DNA from: Muricea muricata | Lineage: Eukaryota > Cnidaria > Anthozoa > Malacalcyonacea > Plexauridae | Direction of reading: 5' to 3' | DNA: 64,000 bases | NCBI GenBank assembly: GCA_963855995.1 | Contig: OY979718.1 | Location: 21,940,282 to 22,004,281, forward strand | Part shown: positions 55,701 through 64,000 of the stretch, piece after piece | Position numbering within the stretch: position 1 is the stretch's first letter | Layout of the letters: each line of letters opens with the position of its first letter | Position numbers and translations under genes: made by a program | The notes under the pieces: generated by a model | Seen by the model: only the letters and a program-made list of their open reading frames with translations | Told to the model about the DNA's origin: nothing | The model's database searches: none

Positions 55701-58700
55701 GCATCTTTATACTGCATGTAACAATGGGCGCATTTTCATATTGTTCAGAGGGAAGCTGAACAGATGAATGAAAATATTAATATTGTTCATTTATCTCGTT
55801 TTTGTACGCTCCTTTAGTTAAGCAATTATCAAATATTTAATTAGCAAAAGATGATCTAATATGGAAGCGACGAATGATCAGCGATTAATTTCTGTACTCC
55901 AACATTTTTCTTCATCAACACTCTCCATATTACTAATGTGGGTGATTACATGAGGGGAAGGGGGGGGGGGAGGAATTTTATGCAGGAGATATTAATTTTG
56001 TTTTGGGTAGAGATTGAAACCCATATTTCCTACTTCATACCCCTCCTTAACCCAGAAAGTCCGTCTGCTACTGTAACACTTGCTTGGAATATCGTTCCCT
56101 GAATTCGAAGAAGTTCTGCAGAATATTATGAAGCATCAAACAAAATCAGGACTGAATATGAAACACGAACTTACGTCCAAGAGCCTAATAGAGCTACTTG
56201 ACTCATCAGAAGCCGTTTCACACATCGCCTGAACATCAGTAAAATTATACCTGTCAAACGACAAACAAACGGCGTTAGGTTCGCAAACAATATACAATGT
56301 ATCGTTTAGCTTTTAAATGTCACCGTTATTGTAGGATGTCAAGAAAAATTGAACATTCGTATTTGCTCAGTGTTTCTACAAATGTCACAAAAATGGTTTC
56401 AGTCGAAAGGTAAAAGCCTTGTCTCTCCGACTGTGTAAGAATGATTTCTGTAGATTAAATAATAAACGCGTCAGACCACTCCAAGTTCGATTACCTTTTT
56501 TAGTGTTACACTTTTACTGGCGTACGACATTACTTAATGCATGTCAATTTTCTTTTTGCAAGGTAAAAATATAAAGGAACATGCAAATGTCACCGTTTAA
56601 AACAATTTAGTTTAAAGCCGACAAAAATTCAGACAAAAGCGTTCTAAGCAACTTGTATATATTTTTACAAAATCTCTCCAAAATATGCATATCGCACTTA
56701 TTCTCAGTAACGTCAGGTGACAATCAGAATTGTCCAATCAGGTATGTACCAGAAATAAAAAACGTATTTACAAGAAGTAAACAGCTAGATGCTAACAAAT
56801 AAAAAATAAATTTTTACTGACCTAAACTATCTCCTAAGCTATACTATAGTATACTTGTCACACAGACTTTAATACAGCAAGGACATTTCGAATCAGTGTC
56901 GTACATACTGTATACAGTAAATCACTTCATTATGTTGCGAGTTTTTCAAATAATATGCGTTTTCGAAACAGTTTTGAATCACTACTGTAGAAGACAACTT
57001 ACCTTTCAAAAGTATTGTTGTTAATCAGAACTTCCATGACCGTTCCCTCAACCACGCCGAAGAATTGACCATTCTGAATAAAGTGAAAGCATTGTTAGAA
57101 TATTAGCATGATAAATCTCATTAAGTTTTATAAGAGATTGGAATAAACGCCCATGTCAAATATATAAGAAATGTAACTATTAAGAAAAAAGTACATTTTG
57201 TACACCAAATAAAGCTTTTACAATATTTTGAAAACATCAACACATTGATTAGAAAAATCCACAGAAATTGATGAAATATCTTCCAAAATATCTGAATCAG
57301 GAAAACTGCATGTTTTAAATATCAACGCCTAATTGCGATCACGCGATATTGCGATCACGAATGTGCTCGTATATGGTAAGGTAATTTTAAAAGGTCCTTG
57401 AAATGTCATTTCATCTATTCATCCACGGATGACTATAGAATGAAACGAAAATTCGTGTTTTCAAAAAAAAAACAATGCGAAGAAGAAATGTGAACGTAGG
57501 ACTTTTTAAAATTTTCTTTCTACCTTATCTTCCTCCGACGAAGACACCACGAAACCATTTTCATCCACCAAATAACATAACTTTTCCTGAAAGCATTTTC
57601 ATACAGAGTTTTTAACCTTCGCACGCTACTTGAGCCATCGTGACAATTTAATAACAACATATGCAAGTTATTATTATCATTTGTATCTTTAGAAATTGGC
57701 TGTTTTCACAATCAATGAACACAGAAGGATATAACACAACTAATGGACTGTTTATACACAATATATCTCTCAAGTAATGTAATCTATTTACCTCGTTCGC
57801 TTTGGGTCCACACTAAAGGGAAAAAAGAAAAATTCGTATTACAATTGACTTCTTCTCTTAAGCCTGATCCTCACTAGCGACATAAGCATAAGCAACATTA
57901 CAAAGGATCACTTTTCCTCACAAGTTTAGGAAGACACAGCAGAAAGAATTTTCTTTTGAGATTGCTTTTGTACAACCATAGCTTATGCTCGTAGTCTTAT
58001 GCTTGTCTTTATATCGATGCTTACGTCGCACACTTCACTGTATTGCATTGTTTTATCTCGTGCCTGCTCTCATGTTGCTGGTAAGGACCAAGCTTTAGCC
58101 AGGTGCATTTCAATATAAAGCAAAGAACTGTCTGATGTTCATCCATACCTCTTGGCTGAGTATTTCATTCAAACCAGACGAGTTCATGTGAATACCAACG
58201 ACTAAAAAAAACAGGGAAAATGTACAGTCTTGACAACAAGCAGTCGTTGGAGCAAGTACCTGCATGCATGACAGGCGGGCATACATGACTGATGTATACA
58301 TGGCTGTATCTAAATACCGAGAAGGAGGGATGTATGTCATATACAACCCCCGAGGACGTCCGAGGGCTGTATATGACATACATCGCGACTTTCGAGGTAT
58401 TTAACTAACTTAATTTATTTTTGAAGAGGTTTTCTAACAGAGTCTATTGACTTTAAACAATTTAAGTCGAGATTCGTCGAGATTTTTCCACAACTTTGAT
58501 CTAATTATTTATTCAAGGTAAATACCTATGTACAACCCGCGGTACATCACAGGAAACCGACTCAAAAATAAATTAAGGGCGATAGCCCACACCAATCTAC
58601 TCTTATATAGGGCCAAATGTTATATTTTAGGGTTACTCACTAATAAGATGAGAGATTTTCCTAACACGCCGTTACCCATGCAGTTGAAAAGCGATCTGCA

Positions 58701-61700
58701 CTACCTAAGATTTTGATACGAGTGTTCAAGAAGACGCAATACATTTACTGATATCAACGCAAAGACAGCCCATTCTCTCAGTTTAAAGATAAGCGTGGTG
58801 ATCACTACAATAGACTGAACATACTACTCCAAGCAAGTGTTGTGATTGCAGTCTTCATCGAATTAACTGCATGAACAAAATATAAAATATTTACCTCCCC
58901 AAAGTGCTTTTTCAACAACGACAGCTTTACTTGCATGCACTAAAAAATTGTAACCAGAAATAAGTTAACAAATTAAGATTCATGAAATAAATTAATTACA
59001 TAAATTACGTATGCACCTGCATCTATTAAGAATTTTTTAAAAACTTTGAAAGGGGTAAATACCAACCTAAAATGATCAGACCTTTGAATTGCACTTTCAA
59101 AAAAAAATCCATCTATATTTGCGATTCTTTCTTTAGAAAACCAATTTCTATAGTTTATTGTTTTTAATTATTGTAACCAACCACTCACAAGGCTTCTTTT
59201 GAATGGCAGCAGATTAGCAGATTAACAAAGTTGCGTTGTTCGATAATTTTGACCTCAGTATGCATTCACAAGCCTCCGTGCGTGGGTTATCGCATGTGCT
59301 TGTCTGCTAAAGCCAGGGTCGTGATAGGAGTAGTCATGAACTCTAGCGGGAAACTCGGACACAATTTATACTTTGCGCAATTATTAAGGTATTGAATGCA
59401 AGGTATCGACGGTTTCAATGAAATCTTAATGTACCAGTCTAAACAGGCGACTTTGCGACGCCTGATTTCACGCTCAAAAAATGGCCTTGACTCGAGGAAT
59501 GACGGCCTTGACTGAATGGAGTCGAGAAGCGGATAGAAGTGCGTTATGCGCCTAAGTCTGCATCTACAAAGGTGCTGGCAATTAATAAGCTCGAAACCCA
59601 ACTACTTCAGGAAAATGAGACAAAAACACTTGAAAACTGCGATTTCACCACAATGGTAATATCAGATCAGCCTCATTTTCCCCTACTGATGTTCTCATAC
59701 TGTATCCCTTCCTGACCAAAAGCTCGATTATGTATAGAAAACTACGTACGGTACAATGGGCTACATTTTTTACCCTCATTTTGATTTGGAGCAGAAAATA
59801 TTATTCTTTGAGCTTCCCAGTTATCAGCCGCTCTCTCAAAGTACCCCTGCTTTACCGATGTAGGGAAGGTTATCTCCTCAACGGATCTGCAATACAATGC
59901 AAGTTTCAATTTTTGAGCGTATCTCTCTTTCCTTTATCTCTTTATTTCAAGAAATTAAATTCGCTTTTTTAATTTACAGCTCAGTTTATACTCAGTCTCT
60001 GGGGATTAAAACAACAATGAAATTAAAGACCATGTTGCTCTCTCTATATTTTAGACATAATTCATAGAGATAATTCGTGTAAATAGACACTGTTCTTACT
60101 TGTAGAACGTAAGTCCTGACGTTGTTCCAAAGAAAATAGCTGGATACGTAGAGCTAGAAACACACATTAAAAATAAAATATTTTATTTTATACGAGAAAT
60201 AAAAAAGCTGGAAAACAAGACTTTGTCAATTGCATATTTCAAACATTCATCGCCCCTTCACAATGGAATCTGTCAAAAAAAAATTTTAAACATTTTTCCC
60301 TCAGAGCATAGGTCGCCCAACTATGCTGCTGACTATTGATCGTTTGCAATCGACGCCATCTTGGTTGACGTTTGAAACACATGGCAACCACAAAGTATCT
60401 ATTCATTATATCTGATCTTATCGAGCCATACATCTTTAAAGTATCATTCATAATACGCTAAAACTAACGATGAAATAGTAAATTGACACAAGTACTTCGC
60501 TGTAAACAGCTGAAGTAATCTGCAGAGCCAACCAAGATGGCGCCCAATGACACAAAATGACGTCATGTGCAAACCAAGAATACTTTTAAAAATAATGAAA
60601 ACTATCTTTTAATTGTCGTAATCTGTCGTCTTTGTCTGCAAGTGCTCAATTATTTTATATAATAGATAGGCAGTCGCGTGCGCGTACCAGCATAGTTAAT
60701 GAGATGCAAAATAATAAGCTATTGAGCACTTGCAGACAAAGACGACAAACTACGACAATTAAAAGATAGTTTTCATTATTTTTAAAAGTATAGTCAGCAG
60801 CATGGTTGGGCGACCTATGCTCAGAATGTTTGTACGAAGAACCTTCTCGCCGTTAAGGCGAAAAATGTTAAAATTTGTGTTTTGTCGAGATATTCTGCTG
60901 GGGGTATCACTTATCAACGGTAGCTCAACTTTTAAGATTGAAACCATTTTCACGCATTCTGCTTCTATGGATTTATATTTCCATACTTTGGCTTCTTTGG
61001 ATTCCACACGTCAGCAGGTGATCCCAATTTTCTGATGTCGTACGCAGCACGTTTGGCCAACTTTGTTTGACCTACAAAACACAAATACCATCTATAGTGC
61101 CTTAAGAGGTCTTATTATCCCTGCCTTTAAAACTTTTTTACTAAGAGTATCCATTTTCCATATATAACAGCGGTTAAGTATAATAGTATAGTTTCTATAT
61201 AGTATTCCATGTGTAGTATAATCCCTATTGTAAATAATGGTTTTCGAGCATTTTGATTGGTTGCCTGACCAGTAAATATGAGGCACTATTCAGTAGTTAA
61301 CATTTTTTCAAAATGGCCGCCAATGAAAGTGGTTTTGATGTTTTATATCTTTGCCAAAATTAACACATGGAAAAAATGCATTAATACAAAGTCAAAGAAT
61401 ATAACAAACTTTGATGTTCAACTAAACTATAGCATAAAATTTGTGACTTCTGGACGCTGATTGGTTAAGAGCCGTGTTAACATAGCTCACAGAAATTTCC
61501 AGTCGCTCATCCGTTGAAATAATTTTATTTTTTTGCAACGAAGGATCGCCTGGAATCGACATTTCAGTGAAATATTTCGACCACTAAATATAACGATTTT
61601 TGTAGTCAGATGTCACAAGTTCAACAAAGTTGAGTATATATCATAAGAATATCTACCTGAGAAGTGCATCGTCATTTATATGATCTTTACAATGCAGTCA

Positions 61701-62954
61701 ACAAAACGATGGGCACAATACTTACAGGAAGAAATAAATGAGTTTTTTCAACGACTCTTCTCAAGCCGGACTCTTCTTAAAAGGTTCAGACAAAAAATTA
61801 CAGTAAATGAACTTACAATTTACTATTTCTTTCGAGTCTTTTACTTGCTCAGAACAATACGGCCTGAAAGTATCACAAGAATACATGGGTCAGTTAAGTG
61901 AGGTTGACGCCAAAATTTGCAACGTTTTTATAAGCATTTGAGTATTTCCTGACATCCTTAATTTTTTATTCTTTATCAATTTCTTGTTATCTCCTTTGCA
62001 AATGGTTTTCAAAGCAAGCATGCATACTGATCAATATCTGCACGAACTATGATGGAAAGGACGGAAAAGCGAGGAACTTTCAAAAAGTGCTCATGTAGTG
62101 GTGAAGCCAGCTTGGCAATTTAGCCATGTGTGCAAATCATCATCATTCAAATTTTTGTACAGATGATTGATGAAAATTTTGAATAAAGAACTCTTCACGT
62201 GGTTCATTTGAAGCTAAGTAATCAGCGAGTTTTAGATTTGGCATCCACTGCCAGTAGCACTATCACAAACAGACAATATATGCATGCGCTTGCTTAATCG
62301 GGTAGATTATTACATCTGATTGGTTAATAGTTACTTAATATATAAATAAAATTAAATATACACCTAAATTTAAAACGACTTATAACTATAATTTATTGCA
62401 ATATATACTGCAAACGCAAAAATAATTCAGAAATTTCTGTGTCAAAAACCACATAAGAATGTAGTTATAACTTGACATAGATTCATTCCATTTCGTTTCA
62501 TTTCATTTCGTTTCGAATTCGTTAATGAAGTTAATAATAAAGTAATATTCATTTCACTTTTTTGAATTCAGCTACAGTGTGTTAATAAAATTGATATTTT
62601 TAAAATTGAAACTTCTGGAAGAACTCAATAAAAAATTCATGTTGATATTTTATTTTGTTCAAATCATGATACTGGCTATTCTGTGAATTCTAATAATTCT
62701 TAATTCAGCTTAGAAAGTATTCAGTATAGTCCTTGGACTGGATCAAAATTCATTCCAATTAACTACTTCATATATAGTATTGAATAGTTAATAATTCATG
62801 AATTAAATTGAAGTTTTACATCCCAACAAGATTTCAAGTCCCAGTGGAGTTCAAGCTACTCAGCCTTGAATCCGGTCTAGGATATAAACTACAACCTACC
62901 AGTTTTCTGCAATAGAAACGTTGATATTATTATCATTCAACTCTTTCAACGCTT
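50767..62954 (-). CDS. Voltage-gated calcium channel alpha2delta subunit, 3' half
   Basis: A minus-strand gene assembled from about 15 short exons with GT-AG borders and consistent phases: 62954-62900 (tentative), 60153-60100, 59886-59774, 58939-58895, 58201-58149, 57812-57792, 57586-57524, 57073-57003, 56250-56175, 55663-55611, 54356-54307, 53469-53380, 53053-53026, 52272-52086 and 50862-50767. The protein is a membrane-anchored extracellular accessory subunit that raises surface expression of calcium channels. Landmarks of the Cache/VGCC_alpha2 region are [54 protein letters not shown], and a cysteine-rich delta-like tail ending in a hydrophobic anchor. The VWA domain with its metal site should lie right of the window. 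Weakest points are the first listed exon and the donor at 52086. The resemblance by memory is closest to alpha2delta-3. Confidence 0.8.
51464..51760 (+). other. Unexplained open frame on the strand opposite alpha2delta
   Basis: A plus frame with an acceptor-like TTTGTTTACAG before CTGCATGTCCCC reads [20 protein letters not shown], followed by GTGTAACAAAAC. It looks protein-like, but no partner exon was found. It lies in the last alpha2delta intron. Repeat-derived coding is possible. Confidence 0.25.
52310..52720. repeat. (TA)n microsatellite, about 400 bp
   Basis: Long TA runs are broken by CATAATGGCGATGAAA and TAAGGTCTATATA blocks, which occur at about 52290 and 52521 and in inverse form near 52335 and 52385. 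It lies in the alpha2delta intron, beginning about 40 bp upstream of the acceptor at 52273. TA-only frames such as (IY)n are not genes. Confidence 0.95.
52769..52985. repeat. 31-bp tandem repeat and related AT repeats
   Basis: AGTCAGTCATATATTATATG followed by CACCTCGTGTC is repeated three times from 52769, with a further copy at about 52947 after a stretch of ACATAACATATATTATATAC repeats. It is in the same intron as the (TA)n array. Confidence 0.9.
53777..53930. repeat. MITE-like inverted repeat in an alpha2delta intron
   Basis: GAGGTTTAGCAAAGA at the left and TCTTTGCTAAACCTC at the right, with inner arms around TACGTCAATGCGACG / CGCTTTGGCGTA and ATGCCGTG / CACGGCAT. Non-coding. Confidence 0.85.
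54815..54842. repeat. (ATT)n microsatellite
   Basis: About nine ATT units in an alpha2delta intron. Confidence 0.95.
55249..55400. repeat. Near-perfect hairpin, arms about 73 bp
   Basis: TTTATCATTTATATACCCGG pairs with CCGGGTATATAAATGATAAA, and the match runs through GGTGAAATATTTCCT and GTGATGATATTTC to the GC-rich apex CCTCGGGCTAAAGCCCTCG. It lies in the alpha2delta intron between the exons at 54356 and 55611. Only one or two mismatches are seen. Confidence 0.95.
57003..60153 (-). other. alpha2delta exons covering the Cache-type extracellular region
   Basis: Seven adjacent exons join without frame change. The 54-bp exon at 60100 gives [14 protein letters not shown]; the 113-bp exon at 59774 gives [18 protein letters not shown], matching the family's W-x-x-A...SAPY section. 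The 45-bp exon gives [14 protein letters not shown], and the 53-bp exon [11 protein letters not shown] 21-bp microexon (57812-57792) encodes CGPKANE. The 63-bp exon gives [14 protein letters not shown] and the 71-bp exon [16 protein letters not shown]. The microexon is the smallest seen, with intact CTTTAG and GTAAAT borders. Confidence 0.8.
58329..58385. repeat. Near-perfect hairpin
   Basis: GATGTATGTCATATACA and TGTATATGACATACATC pair around CCCCCGAGGACGTCCGAGGG. It is of the same type as the hairpins at 3063 and 55249 and sits about 130 bp upstream of an alpha2delta exon. Confidence 0.9.
60290..60835. repeat. Nested inverted repeat in an alpha2delta intron
   Basis: Outer arms GAGCATAGGTCGCCCAAC / GTTGGGCGACCTATGCTC (about 60304 and 60805). 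Inner arms (60590-60655 and 60715-60790) include AATGAAAACTATCTTTTAAT and GTCGTCTTTGTCTGCAAGTG with their complements. The AAGATGGCG motif lies between. Confidence 0.88.
61224..61370 (+). repeat. Dispersed repeat, copy 2
   Basis: Same family as 36020-36180, in the same orientation. Confidence 0.75.
61460..62899. other. alpha2delta intron, nothing else recognised
   Basis: AT-rich. A CATTTCGTTTCATTTCATTTC run is seen at about 62490. No further exon was found between 60153 and 62900. Confidence 0.4.
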
Positions 62955-63074
62955 CTATTTAAGGGAACAAAATGAAAAACAAATGTTAATGGGATTTTGC
63001 TGCAAGTCTCGAAATCACAGGCGCCCTCGCACCAACTTTTTTGAGGCAACATGCAGGATTAAAGGATTAAACGT

Positions 63075-63290
63075 ATAACACCATTGCCGGTATTGCACCA
63101 CAGTAAATAGCCTTTAACAGGAGAGAAATGACGATTTGTATACAACAAAAAAAAATTTTTTGTTCGTGCTATGGTAAGAATATTTTTATTCGGTGAGAGG
63201 TTGATTATAGTGTATAATTTATTCTTTTGTTGTATACAAATCGTCATTTCTTTCCTGTTGAAGGCTATTTACTGTGGTGCGAAGAATAAA
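63075..63290. repeat. Inverted-repeat element, arms about 70 bp
   Basis: ACCACAGTAAATAGCCTT and AAGGCTATTTACTGTGGT begin and end it, with GAAATGACGATTTGTATACA and its complement inside. The loop is about 65 bp. Confidence 0.9.
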
Positions 63291-64000
63291 ATTATATGTA
63301 CCTTTAGAGCGCATTTCTTGATTTTCAATACAGGGTAAAAAAGTAATGAAAATTAAAACATCTATCTTACAGTTTAGAACCTACTGTTCCAAAACTGCCT
63401 ACGTTGCAACCAAACAATAAGAATATATTAAGTGGTGTATTGCTGTACCAAATTTTAGTTGGTTTACATGCCGAGGTAATATCAAAATGACATCACATAA
63501 CATTTGGTGTTCATATCTTGCATCTTGCAAAATCCTTTCAGTTAAAATGGTCTTATTTGCTTTTGAAAACTGAAAAATCGCGTCACGTTGGGAAATCGCG
63601 CACGGTCTGTGTGCGCCTGAACGATTTGGTCAGGCGACAAAAATCGCCTCATGTGCACCCTGCTTTATACCAAAGCCAATCTGGATATGGCCTGGAGACT
63701 CGGACAACGTCTTTGTTCTAGTTTAAGCTGACTGTGCACGGTGAAGACAATTAATTTTTGGTATAATGAAGAAATTCTCCAACAGCGTTGCCTCCCTGAA
63801 GCACTCAACCGTACTAGTGAAATATTAATAGGCAAAATTTCGACAGATTTGTGCACGGTGAAGCCAACTAAACAAAAAATACATTATTAACGCATTGTTA
63901 TAAAAGTTTGCCGGGTTTCCAGACCATGTCTGCATTGACTATGTTTAAAAACAAACCCAAATTTCTAAACGTATTTTTACAATTTCATATGGAAATTGGA
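63291..64000. other. Right edge, no exon supported
   Basis: A possible donor (TCTAAAG|GTACAT near 63301) would fit the phase of the exon at 62954, but no acceptor was found, so no exon is called. TGTGCACGGTGAAG occurs twice (63733 and 63851). Confidence 0.35.

Larger units (their letters stand above)
50767..56250 (-). other. alpha2delta exons covering the delta-like C terminus and anchor
   Basis: The 76-bp exon at 56175 gives [11 protein letters not shown]...RLLD; the 53-bp exon [14 protein letters not shown]; the 50-bp exon [13 protein letters not shown]; the 90-bp exon [15 protein letters not shown]; the 28-bp exon GKVQFSGCE; the 187-bp exon [17 protein letters not shown]. The last exon (96 bp) begins ESRECSSG and ends in [13 protein letters not shown] plus LQKE and a stop, a hydrophobic tail fit for a GPI signal or membrane anchor. 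The cysteines keep the spacing order of vertebrate delta peptides. Confidence 0.75.

Noticed and set aside
59287..59601. 104-codon minus frame as an alpha2delta exon
   Set aside because: No good acceptor in phase; the exons at 59774 and 58895 join directly without it.

Overview
The window is animal nuclear DNA: AT-rich, with short exons, long introns and a heavy load of LINE, SINE, MITE and fold-back repeats. An arminin-like peptide precursor (signal peptide, acidic spacer, basic tail) and a decayed capsid-bearing element with a collagen-type fibre gene point to a cnidarian, probably an anthozoan. That placement is inference. No rRNA, canonical tRNA or CRISPR array was seen.

Layout. 0-1 kb is a decayed long inverted repeat. 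1.9-4.4 kb (+) holds the last two exons of an unrecognised acidic protein. 5.3 kb is a tRNA-derived SINE; 6.3-8.2 kb holds three inverted-repeat elements. 7.5-10.5 kb (-) is a secreted, very arginine/lysine-rich peptide precursor with TATA box, signal peptide, acidic propiece and KR cleavage site. 15.7-21.8 kb is a decayed Polinton-like or virophage-like element: small membrane protein, coiled-coil protein, second membrane protein, double-jelly-roll-type major capsid protein, A32-type packaging ATPase, collagen/phage-tail-like fibre and an unknown protein with one in-frame stop. A 20-bp minisatellite borders it. 22.6-23.9 kb (-) is a LINE reverse transcriptase. 25-36 kb is mostly non-coding, with SINEs and two clean non-autonomous DNA transposons. 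37.5-39.9 kb (-) is a tentative multi-exon gene ending in an EF-hand. 40.2-43.4 kb is a 3-kb fold-back element built of nested hairpins. 43.8-47.3 kb (-) has two LINEs head to tail. 50.8-63 kb (-) is the 3' half of a voltage-gated calcium channel alpha2delta subunit gene, with about 15 small exons in consistent phase; its N-terminal and VWA exons must lie beyond the right edge.

How the genes relate. The capsid-element genes are arranged as in a small dsDNA virus: a rightward morphogenesis block (coiled-coil, membrane protein, capsid, ATPase) with 3-bp to touching spacing, converging on a leftward block (small membrane protein, fibre, unknown), with a hairpin between the converging ends. No polymerase, integrase or protease was seen and nearly every gene is frameshifted, so this looks like a dead endogenous copy. 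The host genes (acidic protein, peptide precursor, EF-hand candidate, alpha2delta) show no mutual functional link.
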